Position numbers and translations under genes: made by a program. A stretch of 64,000 nucleotides of DNA from Pseudomonas marginalis (lineage in GTDB: Bacteria; Pseudomonadota; Gammaproteobacteria; Pseudomonadales; Pseudomonadaceae): NCBI RefSeq assembly GCF_900105325.1, contig NZ_FNSU01000001.1, forward strand, positions 744,001 through 808,000. The letters run 5' to 3'. The notes under the pieces were generated by a model that searched no databases, was not told where the DNA came from, and worked only from the letters and a program-made list of their open reading frames with translations. Shown one piece after another: positions 25,124-33,579 of the stretch (the stretch's first letter is position 1; the number at the start of each line of letters is the position of its first letter).

Positions 25124-25951
25124 ATGGATGCCCAAGCCCTTCGCGCCGAAACCTTCAAGTCCCTGCATGAGCGCGACCGCGCCTTCGTGATGCCTAACCC
25201 TTGGGATGCCGGCTCCGCGGTGATGCTCACCAGCCTTGGCTTTGAAGCCCTTGCCACGACCAGTGCGGGTTATGCGTTCAGCCTGGGGCGCCCGGACGCG
25301 GAAGGCGCGTTGTCCCTTGAAGACACGTTGCTCAATGCCGCCATGATCGCCAAGGCCACCGCGCTGCCGGTGGCGGCCGACCTGGAAAACGGCTTCAGCG
25401 ATACCCCTGAAGGCTGTGCCGAAACCATCTTGCGGGCGGCGGCCAGCGGTATCGTGGGGGGCTCTATCGAAGATGCCACCGGCGTTGCCGTCGACCCGAT
25501 CTATCCCTTCGACCTTTCCGTAGAGCGCGTGGAAGCCGCCGTCGCCGCTGCCCGCAGCTTGCCATTCCCCTTCACACTGACGGCCCGCGCGGAAAACCTC
25601 CTGCATGGTCGCCTGGATCTGCCCGACACTATTCGCCGCCTGCAGGCCTACGCCGAAGCCGGCGCCGACGTGCTCTATGCGCCGGGCCTGCGCAGTGCTG
25701 AGGACGTGCTGGCGGTGGTCAAGGCCGTGGCGCCAAAGCCGGTGAACGTGTTGATGTCCGGCGGCCTGAAACTCAGCGTGGCGCAATTGAGCGCGATGGG
25801 GGTAAAGCGCATCAGCGTGGGCTCGGCCATGGCACTGGCGGCCTATGGTGAATTCTACCGAGCGGCCCAGGAAGTCTATGAGCTGGGCACCTTCAGCTTT
25901 ACCGAGCGCTCGATGCCCTTCAGCCAGGCCAATCAGTTCTTCAAGGACTGA
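25124..25951 (+). CDS. Isocitrate lyase/PEP mutase superfamily protein
   Basis: 275 residues. ICL/PEPM barrel features: LHERDRAFVMPNPWDAGSAV at the N terminus, ATTSAGYAFSLGRPD, the metal-binding region LPVAADLENGFSDTPEGCAE and VGGSIEDATG. The KKCGH loop of true isocitrate lyases is not seen, so it is not an isocitrate lyase; oxaloacetase, 2,3-dimethylmalate lyase or phosphonate C-C lyase-like activity are the alternatives. SD AGGAG 9 bases before the ATG. The next gene starts 4 bases after the stop. Confidence 0.87.
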   Translation: MDAQALRAETFKSLHERDRAFVMPNPWDAGSAVMLTSLGFEALATTSAGYAFSLGRPDAEGALSLEDTLLNAAMIAKATALPVAADLENGFSDTPEGCAETILRAAASGIVGGSIEDATGVAVDPIYPFDLSVERVEAAVAAARSLPFPFTLTARAENLLHGRLDLPDTIRRLQAYAEAGADVLYAPGLRSAEDVLAVVKAVAPKPVNVLMSGGLKLSVAQLSAMGVKRISVGSAMALAAYGEFYRAAQEVYELGTFSFTERSMPFSQANQFFKD

Positions 25952-25954
25952 GCC

Positions 25955-26653
25955 GTGCGTTTTTTCAAACTGCTGGGTGCTCTGCTGGTGCTCAGTGGTG
26001 CATTTGCCGTGGGTGTATGGCGTGGCTGGCTGCCGTTGCCGGCCGAATGGAACCCCTGGTCGCCGCTGGACGTACGGTCCAGCCCGAACCTGTTGACCCG
26101 CTACAAGCTGGGACGCCTGCAGGATGACCCCGAGCTCTGCGACCAAGTGCTGAAAACCTCTGGTTTGCGTGTCAGCCATCAGGCTGACACGCCCGCTGAC
26201 GCTGCCTGTCCTCTGCGCAATACCTTGCGCGTGCAGGGTGCAGACGTGGCATTAAGCAGCAGCTTTCTCGCCAGTTGCCCGTTGGCCGTGGCATTCGCGC
26301 TGTTCGAGCGTCACAGCCTGCAACCGGCAGCCCAGGCGGTGTTCGGCCAGGCGGTGACACGGGTCGATCACCTGGGCAGCTTTGCCTGTCGCAACATGTA
26401 TAACCGTGCCGAAGGGCGGCTCAGCCAGCATGCGTCGGCCAATGCCTTGGATATCGCCGGGTTTCGCCTGGCGGATGGGCGCAGTATCAGCGTGCTCAAG
26501 GATTGGTCCGGGGAGGGCGACAGCGCGCGGTTCCTGCGCCAGGTGCGCGATGGCGCCTGTGATGATTTCAATGTGGTGTTGAGCCCGGACTACAACGCCG
26601 CGCACCGCAACCATTTCCATCTGGACATGGGGCGTTGGTGGGTGTGTCGCTAG
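25955..26653 (+). CDS. Extensin-like (PF06904-type) envelope protein
   Basis: 232 residues from GTG 25955. An N-terminal hydrophobic segment (FFKLLGALLVLSGAFAVGVW) acts as signal or anchor. The C-terminal half carries the extensin-like domain: YNRAEGRLSQHASANALDIA and DYNAAHRNHFHLDMGR, with His and Asp residues in the positions that resemble D-Ala-D-Ala carboxypeptidase/peptidase M15-like metal ligands. Probably periplasmic and perhaps wall-active; activity is inferred. Ends 4 bases inside the convergent gene. Confidence 0.85.
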   Translation: MRFFKLLGALLVLSGAFAVGVWRGWLPLPAEWNPWSPLDVRSSPNLLTRYKLGRLQDDPELCDQVLKTSGLRVSHQADTPADAACPLRNTLRVQGADVALSSSFLASCPLAVAFALFERHSLQPAAQAVFGQAVTRVDHLGSFACRNMYNRAEGRLSQHASANALDIAGFRLADGRSISVLKDWSGEGDSARFLRQVRDGACDDFNVVLSPDYNAAHRNHFHLDMGRWWVCR

Positions 26654-27270
26654 GCCGCCAGGCGCAGGTTGTGGGTGATCAGTGGGCGTGCCCAGTGGTA
26701 GTCGAAGTCCAGCGCCTTCTGTTGCGCCAGCAGTTCTTCGGTTGGGTAAGGCGTGGCGGGTGGTGGCAACAGGTCCAGTTCGAACTCGGCAATCGGCAAG
26801 TGCAGAGGGCGTGGTTCCGGCGCCGGGCCGGGCTCAGGCAATGGCTGGCCGGCCGTGAGGACGATCGGGCGAACCCAAGCGCTTTCGAAATTCTGCTGGC
26901 GCTGCTGCGCGACGATTTCTTCCTGTGGGAATGGCGTGGCGGCCGGTGGCAGCAACTCGGTTTCGAATTCGGCGATAGGCAGGAACAGTGGCTCAGGTGG
27001 CGCAATCTCGGTGTCTTTGACGTCGCACTCACGCTGCGTGAGGATCTGCGACAACAGGTCGGCACCGGCGCTGGGCTCTACCGTCGGGTCCGCCGGTGCC
27101 GGCGCCTTGGCGGCGAGCGCGTCCGGCGTTTCACCGAGCTGCTCGGCCAGCGCCCGGGCGAAGAAGTCCTGCCACACATGGCTCACCCCGGCCAGCGCTT
27201 GAGTATTGCGCAGGCCGTAGTGGTTATGGGTCGGCAGTACACCGATGGTTAGGGGGAGAATGTCTGACAT
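26650..27270 (-). CDS. Hypothetical protein with an internal tandem duplication
   Basis: 206 residues from the ATG at 27270 (MSDILPLTIGVLPTHNHYGL). The C-terminal half contains two ~43-residue copies of one unit: FLPIAEFETELLPPAATPFP with QNFESAWVRPIV, and HLPIAEFELDLLPPPATPYP with LDFDYHWARPLI. They are joined by a Pro-rich linker. No signal peptide, no catalytic motif. It is divergent from rsmJ. The repeated unit suggests a peptide or protein docking module. The opposite-strand frames over this gene have no such structure. Confidence 0.72.
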   Translation of the reverse strand: MSDILPLTIGVLPTHNHYGLRNTQALAGVSHVWQDFFARALAEQLGETPDALAAKAPAPADPTVEPSAGADLLSQILTQRECDVKDTEIAPPEPLFLPIAEFETELLPPAATPFPQEEIVAQQRQQNFESAWVRPIVLTAGQPLPEPGPAPEPRPLHLPIAEFELDLLPPPATPYPTEELLAQQKALDFDYHWARPLITHNLRLAA

Positions 27271-27366
27271 TTTTCTCGGTCGACGCTCAGCTCTGGCAAA
27301 ATACCTGACTGTTGTTTTTATCGGCCGTTGTTTGCCGATCCTTAATATTTTTGAGCGTAGCGATTG

Positions 27367-28149
27367 ATGAGCGAACAACCAGCGGCCAGCCGCATCCAGG
27401 TCGAGGCCTTGGGCGAAGGTTTCCAGGCCCGGGCCGAGCAGTGGGCTGCACAGCTCGGCTTGCCTTTACAGCTCGCGGATGCGGATTTTTCCCTGCAAGT
27501 GGGGGAACACGGCCTGCAACTGCAGCAGCTTGGACCTGACGCGCCGGGACCGGTGCGGGTGGACTTCGTCGAAGGCGGCGCGGCTCACCGTCGGCTGTAT
27601 GGCGGCGGCAGCGGACAGATGATCGCCAAGGCCGTGGGCATTGCCCAAGGCGTGCGTCCCCGTGTGCTGGACGCCACGGCCGGTCTGGGCAAGGACGCGT
27701 TCGTGCTGGCCAGCCTGGGCTGCGAGATGAGCCTGATCGAGCGCCAACCGCTGATCGGTGCCTTGCTCGAGGATGGCCTGGCGCGCGCTACGCAGGATTT
27801 TGACGTAGCGCCCATCGTGGCGCGCATGAAGCTGCTCAAGGGCAACTCCATTGACGTGATGCTCAATTGGCAAGGGGAGCCACCCCAGGTGATCTACCTC
27901 GACCCGATGTTCCCCCACCGTGAGAAAACCGCCCTGGTGAAGAAAGAAATGCGCTTGTTCCGGCCACTGGTGGGCGATGATCCGGATGCACCGGCCCTGC
28001 TGGCCGCCGCCCTGGCCCTGGCCAGCCACCGCGTGGTGGTCAAGCGCCCGCGCAAGGCGCCCTGCATCGAAGGGCCCAAGCCGAGCCATGCGCTGGATGG
28101 CAAGTCCAGCCGGTATGACATTTATCCCAAGAAAGCGCTCAAGTCTTAA
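27367..28149 (+). CDS. rsmJ: 16S rRNA (guanine1516-N2) methyltransferase
   Basis: 260 residues from ATG 27367. RsmJ features: RVDFVEGGAAHRRLYGGGSG before the SAM-binding motif VLDATAGLGKDAFVLASLG, acidic ELI-type loop MSLIERQPLIGALLEDG, and the catalytic YLDPMFPHREK. Methylates G1516 of 16S rRNA (E. coli numbering). The downstream region is filled with heptamer repeats before the convergent TetR gene. Confidence 0.93.
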   Translation: MSEQPAASRIQVEALGEGFQARAEQWAAQLGLPLQLADADFSLQVGEHGLQLQQLGPDAPGPVRVDFVEGGAAHRRLYGGGSGQMIAKAVGIAQGVRPRVLDATAGLGKDAFVLASLGCEMSLIERQPLIGALLEDGLARATQDFDVAPIVARMKLLKGNSIDVMLNWQGEPPQVIYLDPMFPHREKTALVKKEMRLFRPLVGDDPDAPALLAAALALASHRVVVKRPRKAPCIEGPKPSHALDGKSSRYDIYPKKALKS

Positions 28150-28243
28150 GCCACAAGCCACAAGCCACAAGCTGCAAGCTGCAAGCTGCAAGCTGCAAGC
28201 AAAAGCGCTTTTCACTTGCTGCTTGCAGCTAACCACTTGCAGC
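28149..28243. repeat. Heptamer tandem repeat (CCACAAG / CTGCAAG) with inverted arm
   Basis: Three CCACAAG units followed by four or five CTGCAAG units, then after AAAAGCGCTTTT the reverse complement (CTTGCTGCTTGCAGC, CACTTGCAGC). It can fold into a long imperfect hairpin between convergent rsmJ and the TetR gene. Relatives occur at 39926-39970 and 45212-45243. Confidence 0.8.
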
Positions 28244-28882
28244 CGCATCTCTCCTATAGGCCCGCATAAACAACCCCACCACCTCCTGCACATGGGCTTC
28301 GGCGGCTTCCTCACTCAGTTGCCCGCCGCAGCCATACAGCAGGCAGAAGTTCGCGGTGCCCTTGAGCAGGCAGAAGAAGTGCTCGGCTGCCGTAAGCGGT
28401 CTGTCGATGCTCAGCGCGCCGCTCTGGTCGATCTTGCCGAGCAGGCGCTCCATGCCCTGGAGCATCCGCATGGGCCCGGCTTCGAAGAAGATCTGTGAGA
28501 GTTTCACGTCCTGATTGCCGGTGGTCATCATCAGGCGATGCAGGTTAACCGACTCTTCACTGTTGATCAGTCGATGGAACCCCCGGGCGATATTCAACAA
28601 TACCGTTTCCACCGGCATGCCTTCGGGCAGTTCGAAGTACATCACCGGCAACTGTTCCTCGCACTTGGCCACCACGGCGGCGGTGAACAAGGTTTCTTTG
28701 TCGGTGAAGTGGCTGTAGACGGTCAGTTTCGATACGCCGGCCTCAAGGGCCACGGCATCCATGCTGGTGTTGGTGTAGCCGTTGCTCAAGAACAGGATTT
28801 TCGCTGCCGAGAGGATAGCCTGGCGTTTTGCCATGTCCTTGGGACGCCCGGGGCTATTGGTGCTTACACGATTGTCGGACAT
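28229..28882 (-). CDS. TetR-family repressor, MexL-like
   Basis: 217 residues from the ATG at 28882 (MSDNRVSTNSPGRPKD). TetR helix-turn-helix at ~20-65 (RQAILSAAKILFLSNGYTNT; VALEAGVSKLTVYSHFTDKE). Divergent from an RND efflux pair with a 93-base gap containing paired inverted repeats, so it is very probably the local repressor. The arrangement TetR-MFP-RND next to rsmJ matches mexL-mexJK of P. aeruginosa. The same frame is open far upstream, but that part overlaps the efflux genes on the other strand and is not coding. Confidence 0.88.
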   Translation of the reverse strand: MSDNRVSTNSPGRPKDMAKRQAILSAAKILFLSNGYTNTSMDAVALEAGVSKLTVYSHFTDKETLFTAAVVAKCEEQLPVMYFELPEGMPVETVLLNIARGFHRLINSEESVNLHRLMMTTGNQDVKLSQIFFEAGPMRMLQGMERLLGKIDQSGALSIDRPLTAAEHFFCLLKGTANFCLLYGCGGQLSEEAAEAHVQEVVGLFMRAYRRDAAASG

Positions 28883-28891
28883 TTCTACCTT

Positions 28892-28940
28892 TAATACTGG
28901 ACTGGCGAGTTTGGTATTAATAACATACCGGCCAGTATAA
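28892..28940. promoter_or_regulatory. Candidate operator between the TetR gene and the efflux operon
   Basis: Two nested inverted repeats: AATACTGG (28893-28900) with CCAGTATA (28932-28939), and GGTAT (28913-28917) with ATACC (28925-28929). The AT-rich centre (TTAATAA) and the position between divergent starts suit TetR-type binding. MexL sites in P. aeruginosa also contain GTATT-type repeats. Confidence 0.6.
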
Positions 28941-28975
28941 TTATTCCTAGCTCCATTTGCGAAAGGTCCTTCAGC

Positions 28976-30076
28976 ATGCGCAGCACTTTCCTGCCCTTTG
29001 CGTTGCCTGTCTGCCTGGTCTTCCTGTTGGCCGCCTGCGGCCAGGAAGAAGCGGTCCAGACCACCGTCCGCCCGGCCATGGTGGTGCAGCCGCAACCCTC
29101 GGCGCAGTCGACGGACAGCTACCCCGGTGAAGTACGCGCGCGCTATGAGCCGGACCTGGCCTTTCGCGTCGGTGGCAAAGTCAGCAAGCGTCTGGTGGAG
29201 GAGGGCGAGCGGGTCAAGACCAACCAGGCACTGGCGGAACTTGACCCTCAGGATGTGCGCCTGCAACTGGAGGCCGCCCGTGCCCAGGTCGCCGCTGCCG
29301 AGGCCAACCTGCGCCTGGTACGCGCTGAGCGTGATCGCTACAAGACCCTGATGGACCGTCAGATGGTCAGCCGTTCCCAGTACGACAATTCCGAAAACCT
29401 TTACCGTTCCGGTGAAGCGCGCCTCAAGCAGATCAAGGCCGAGTTCGACGTGGCCAGTAACCAGGCCGGTTACGCCGTATTGCGCGCCCCTCAGGATGGC
29501 GTCGTCGCCAAGCGCGCGGTGGAAGTCGGCCAAGTGGTATCCGCTGGCCAGACCGTGTTCACCCTGGCCACCGATGGCGAGCGCGAAGTGCTTATCAGCC
29601 TGCCCGAACAAGGGTTTGGTCGCTTCAAGATCGGTCAGCAGGTCGCGGTGGAGTTGTGGAGCCAGCCGGGCCAGCGTTTCACCGGGCGCATTCGTGAACT
29701 GTCGCCTGCGGCTGATCCAAAATCGCGCACCTTCGCCGCTCGCGTTGCCTTCACCGGCGGCAAAGTCCCGGCGGAACTGGGGCAAAGCGCTCGCGTATTC
29801 ATACAGGCCGACGGCGTTGTTCCGCTGTCGGTACCGCTGTCTGCCCTGAGTGCGGAGAACGGTGCGTCCTACGTCTGGCGTGTACAGCCGGACAACACCC
29901 TCAAGCGCACGCCGGTACGCATCGGCGCCTTTGGCGAAAAAACCGTGCCGGTGCTGGAAGGCTTGACCCCCAACGACTGGGTGGTCGCAGCAGGCGTGCA
30001 TGTGCTCCACGAGGGCCAGCAAGTGCGCGCGGTGGATGGCTCCAACCGTATAGTGAACCTGGCGGCCAAGGAGTAG
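28976..30076 (+). CDS. RND efflux membrane-fusion lipoprotein, MexJ-like
   Basis: 366 residues. Lipoprotein signal with lipobox LAAC (VCLVFLLAACGQEE), then the periplasmic adaptor: first half of the lipoyl domain (FRVGGKVSKRLVEEGERVK), alpha-hairpin (~100-155), second half (VLRAPQDGVVAKRAVEVGQV), beta-barrel and membrane-proximal domains (VPLSVPLSALSAENG). It links the RND pump to an outer-membrane channel, which is not encoded here. MexJK likewise lacks its own channel gene. The RND gene starts 6 bases after the stop. Confidence 0.9.
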   Translation: MRSTFLPFALPVCLVFLLAACGQEEAVQTTVRPAMVVQPQPSAQSTDSYPGEVRARYEPDLAFRVGGKVSKRLVEEGERVKTNQALAELDPQDVRLQLEAARAQVAAAEANLRLVRAERDRYKTLMDRQMVSRSQYDNSENLYRSGEARLKQIKAEFDVASNQAGYAVLRAPQDGVVAKRAVEVGQVVSAGQTVFTLATDGEREVLISLPEQGFGRFKIGQQVAVELWSQPGQRFTGRIRELSPAADPKSRTFAARVAFTGGKVPAELGQSARVFIQADGVVPLSVPLSALSAENGASYVWRVQPDNTLKRTPVRIGAFGEKTVPVLEGLTPNDWVVAAGVHVLHEGQQVRAVDGSNRIVNLAAKE

Positions 30077-30082
30077 TCCCCG

Positions 30083-33000
30083 ATGGCTTTCAATCTTTCC
30101 GAATGGGCGTTGCGTAACCGCCAGATTGTACTGTTCCTGATGATCCTGCTGGCTGTGGTCGGTACTTTGTCCTATACCAAACTGGGGCAAAGCGAAGATC
30201 CACCGTTTACCTTCAAGGCCATGGTGATCAAGACCAACTGGCCCGGCGCTACGGCCCAGGAAGTCTCGCGCCAGGTCACCGAGCGTATCGAGAAAAAACT
30301 GATGGAGACCGGCGAATACGAGCGCATTGTCTCTTTCTCTCGCCCGGGCGAGTCCACCGTCACCTTCATTGCGCGCGACTCCATGCACTCTGTGCAGATT
30401 CCTGAGTTGTGGTACCAGGTGCGCAAGAAGATCAGCGACATCCGGCAGACCTTGCCGCCGGATATCCAGGGGCCGTTTTTCAACGACGAGTTCGGTACCA
30501 CCTTCGGCAATATCTACGCCCTGACCGGCGACGGCTTCGACTATGCCGTACTCAAGGACTACGCCGACCGCATCCAGATTCAGCTGCAACGAGTGGCGGA
30601 TGTGGGCAAGGTCGAGTTACTTGGCCTACAGGATGAGAAGATCTGGATCGAGCTGTCCAACCTCAAGCTCGCCACCCTTGGCCTGCCGTTGGCCGCTGTG
30701 CAGCAGGCGTTGCAGGAGCAGAACGCGGTCTCCACTGCCGGCTTCTTTGAAACCCCGAGCGAGCGCGTGCAACTGCGCGTGTCGGGTAATTTCAAGACGG
30801 TGGAAGAAATCCGCGACTTTCCTATTCGTGTCGCTGATCGAACCTTCCGCATCGGTGATGTTGCCGATATTCACCGCGGCTTCAACGATCCACCGGCGCC
30901 GCGCATGCGTTACATGGGGGCGGATGCTATCGGACTGGCCGTGGCCATGCGCGACGGTGGCGACATCCTGGTGCTGGGCAAGGCTCTCGAAGGCGAATTC
31001 GCACGCTTGCAAAAGAACCTTCCGGCGGGCATGGAGCTGCGCAAGGTGTCAGACCAACCGGCAGCGGTGAAAACCGGTGTCGGCGAATTCGTGCAGGTGT
31101 TGGCCGAGGCATTGGCGATTGTCTTGCTGGTGAGTTTCTTCTCCCTCGGCATACGCACTGGCATGGTCGTAGCACTGGCGATTCCGCTGGTGCTGGCGAT
31201 GACCTTTGCCACCATGTATTACCTCGGCATCGGCCTGCACAAGATTTCCCTCGGTGCGTTGGTGCTGGCCCTTGGCTTGCTGGTGGATGATGCGATCATT
31301 GCCGTGGAAATGATGGCAATCAAAATGGAGCAGGGCTACGACCGGCTCAAGGCGGCCAGTTTTGCCTGGACCAGCACCGCCTTCCCGATGCTCACCGGCA
31401 CGCTGATCACGGCGGCCGGCTTCCTGCCGATTGCCACCGCGCAGTCGAGCACAGGTGAATACACACGCTCGATCTTCCAGGTGGTGACGATCGCGTTGCT
31501 CGCCTCATGGATCGCCGCCGTGGTGTTTGTGCCGTACCTGGGGGAAAAACTCCTGCCGGACCTGGCGAAGATTCACGCGGCCAAACATGGCATCGATGGC
31601 CCGGATCCCTACGGTACGCCGTTCTACCAACGTGTAAGACGTTTGGTGGAGTGGTGCGTGCGTCGGCGCAAAACTGTGATTGTCCTGACGTTGCTGCTGT
31701 TTATCGGCTCGGTGGCGTTGTTTCGCTTTGTGCCGCAACAGTTCTTCCCGGCCTCAGGCCGCCTGGAATTGATGGTCGACCTGAAACTGGCCGAAGGCGC
31801 TTCCCTGAGCAACACCGCCGATCAGGTCAAGCGCCTGGAAGCCTTGCTCAAGGAACACGCCGGCATTGATAACTATGTGGCCTACGTCGGCACCGGTTCG
31901 CCGCGTTTCTACCTGCCACTGGACCAGCAACTGCCAGCGGCCAGTTTTGCGCAGTTCGTGGTATTGGCTAAGACCATCGAGGGCCGCGAAAGCCTGCGCA
32001 CCTGGCTGATCGAAACCCTCAACGAACAATTCCCCGACCTTCGCTCACGCGTTACCCGCCTGGAAAATGGCCCTCCCGTGGGCTATCCGGTGCAGTTTCG
32101 CGTAACCGGCGAACACATCGAGGAAGTCCGCGCCCTTGCGCGGAAAGTCGCTGCCAAGGTTCGCGAAAATACCCACGTGGTCAATGTGCACCTGGACTGG
32201 GAAGAGCCGAGCAAGATCGTCTACCTCAATATCGACCAGGACCGCGCCCGCGCCCTCGGTGTCAGTACCGCCAACCTGTCGAAATTCCTGCAAAGCTCAC
32301 TGACCGGTTCCAGCGTCAGTCAATACCGGGAGGACAACGAGTTGATCGAAATTCTCCTGCGCGGCACCGTCCACGAGCGCACCGAGTTGTCGCTGCTGCC
32401 CAGCCTGGCGGTACCGACCGACAACGGTAAAAGCGTGGCCCTGTCGCAGATCGCCACCCTCGAATACGGCTTTGAAGAGGGCATTATCTGGCACCGCAAC
32501 CGCTTGCCGACGGTGACCGTGCGCGCCGATATCTACGGCAAGGAACAACCGGCAACGTTGGTCCAGCAAATCCTGCCAACCCTTGAGTGGGTTCGCGCCG
32601 AATTGCCGGATGGCTACCTGTTGGAGGTCGGTGGCACCGTCGAAGACTCCGCCCGCGGGCAGAACTCGGTGAAGGCCGGCGTGCCGCTGTTTATCGTGGT
32701 GGTGCTGACCTTGCTGATGCTGCAATTGCGCAGCTTCTCACGCACGGCGATGGTGTTTCTGACCGCGCCGTTGGGCCTGATTGGCGTGACGCTGTTCCTG
32801 CTGGTGTTCCGCCAGCCCTTCGGCTTCGTGGCCATGCTCGGGACCATCGCGTTGTCTGGGATGATCATGCGCAACTCGGTGATCCTGGTGGACCAGATCG
32901 AACAGGACATCAAGGCCGGGCTGGCGCCGTGGCAGGCAATTATCGAAGCCACCGTACGGCGTTTCCGCCCGATTGTGCTGACCGCCCTGGCGGCGGTGCT

Positions 33001-33145
33001 GGCGATGATCCCGCTGTCACGCAGCGTGTTCTTCGGGCCGATGGCAGTGGCGATCATGGGTGGCTTGATCGTGGCGACGGCGTTGACCCTGTTGTTCTTG
33101 CCGGCGCTCTACGCGGCGTGGTTCAAGGTTCGGAAGGCGGCATAG
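30083..33145 (+). CDS. RND efflux pump, MexK-like
   Basis: 1020 residues, normal for the family. TM1 at ~10-30 (LFLMILLAVVGTLSYTKLG), first periplasmic loop, TM2-TM6 with the RND motif LGALVLALGLLVDDAIIAVE (proton-relay Asp pair), second large loop, and TM8-TM12 (PLFIVVVLTLLMLQLR; GTIALSGMIMRNSVILVDQI). It exports hydrophobic compounds by proton antiport. P. aeruginosa MexK handles triclosan, tetracycline and erythromycin; substrates here are inferred only. Probably co-transcribed with the MFP gene and repressed by the divergent TetR. Confidence 0.92.
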   Translation: MAFNLSEWALRNRQIVLFLMILLAVVGTLSYTKLGQSEDPPFTFKAMVIKTNWPGATAQEVSRQVTERIEKKLMETGEYERIVSFSRPGESTVTFIARDSMHSVQIPELWYQVRKKISDIRQTLPPDIQGPFFNDEFGTTFGNIYALTGDGFDYAVLKDYADRIQIQLQRVADVGKVELLGLQDEKIWIELSNLKLATLGLPLAAVQQALQEQNAVSTAGFFETPSERVQLRVSGNFKTVEEIRDFPIRVADRTFRIGDVADIHRGFNDPPAPRMRYMGADAIGLAVAMRDGGDILVLGKALEGEFARLQKNLPAGMELRKVSDQPAAVKTGVGEFVQVLAEALAIVLLVSFFSLGIRTGMVVALAIPLVLAMTFATMYYLGIGLHKISLGALVLALGLLVDDAIIAVEMMAIKMEQGYDRLKAASFAWTSTAFPMLTGTLITAAGFLPIATAQSSTGEYTRSIFQVVTIALLASWIAAVVFVPYLGEKLLPDLAKIHAAKHGIDGPDPYGTPFYQRVRRLVEWCVRRRKTVIVLTLLLFIGSVALFRFVPQQFFPASGRLELMVDLKLAEGASLSNTADQVKRLEALLKEHAGIDNYVAYVGTGSPRFYLPLDQQLPAASFAQFVVLAKTIEGRESLRTWLIETLNEQFPDLRSRVTRLENGPPVGYPVQFRVTGEHIEEVRALARKVAAKVRENTHVVNVHLDWEEPSKIVYLNIDQDRARALGVSTANLSKFLQSSLTGSSVSQYREDNELIEILLRGTVHERTELSLLPSLAVPTDNGKSVALSQIATLEYGFEEGIIWHRNRLPTVTVRADIYGKEQPATLVQQILPTLEWVRAELPDGYLLEVGGTVEDSARGQNSVKAGVPLFIVVVLTLLMLQLRSFSRTAMVFLTAPLGLIGVTLFLLVFRQPFGFVAMLGTIALSGMIMRNSVILVDQIEQDIKAGLAPWQAIIEATVRRFRPIVLTALAAVLAMIPLSRSVFFGPMAVAIMGGLIVATALTLLFLPALYAAWFKVRKAA

Positions 33146-33192
33146 AGGGGTAAGGGCCAATATTTGAGTGTCGAAACGGGTGGCGGGAGCCG

Positions 33193-33220
33193 GGAACGCT
33201 TCCTGCATTCCTGCCACTTA
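33193..33220 (+). promoter_or_regulatory. Weaker HrpL-like (hrp box) site
   Basis: GGAACG, a 15-base spacer and CCACTTA: one mismatch from GGAACC-N15/16-CCACNNA, in the last base of the -35 part, with the same spacing as the two full matches near 16.5-17.0 kb. It points into a gap that holds only a doubtful ORF. A chance match is possible. Confidence 0.4.
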
Positions 33221-33240
33221 GAGACTACCTGATCACAGGT

Positions 33241-33579
33241 ATGGATTTGTCGATGTCAGTTGTTGACGACAACGGTAAATGGACTCATCTCTTTGGACTT
33301 AAGGAATACTTTATGTTTTTTTGCCCCTTCAAGTGCTTTTTTTCTGCGCTGTCGATGCCTCAAAGACCCCCGGTAAGCGGTCCTTGCCCGCAAGAGCCGC
33401 CACCCCGACCTTGCCCGCCGCCGCCCCGGCCTTGCTACGCAAAACCTCCTAGCCCTTGCTGGCCTGAGCCCAGTCCTGCGAGGCCACTCCCTTGTTCAAT
33501 GCGTTCGGCCGAGCCGCCCATGAGTATTGGTTATGGCGTGGCAACAACGACGACTTTTGTCGTGGGCGCTTTCCTGTAG
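33241..33579 (+). CDS. Doubtful Pro/Cys-rich small ORF
   Basis: Up to 112 residues from ATG 33241. ATG 33313 (88 residues) has the better ribosome site (AAGGA, 8 bases upstream). From 33313 the protein begins MFFCPFKCFFSALSMPQRPP and continues with many PC and PPP pairs, which can arise from C-rich non-coding sequence. No domain recognised. It is listed because it follows the HrpL-like site at 33193-33220 and nothing else fills the 610-base gap between the pump gene and the LysE gene. It may be non-coding or a decayed gene. Confidence 0.25.
   Translation: MDLSMSVVDDNGKWTHLFGLKEYFMFFCPFKCFFSALSMPQRPPVSGPCPQEPPPRPCPPPPRPCYAKPPSPCWPEPSPARPLPCSMRSAEPPMSIGYGVATTTTFVVGAFL

Noticed and set aside
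26635..27252. 205-residue plus-strand frame opposite the duplicated-unit protein
   Set aside because: Trp/Arg/Gly-rich shadow. The minus-strand frame has a proper start, a clear internal protein repeat and a position divergent from rsmJ.
28149..28243. CRISPR array
   Set aside because: The units are 7-base tandem repeats without spacers of constant length, and no cas gene is present.
28883..30589. N-terminal extension of the TetR frame to 786 residues
   Set aside because: The extension is antisense to the MFP and RND genes. The TetR domain has its own ATG at 28882, and an operator region lies in between.
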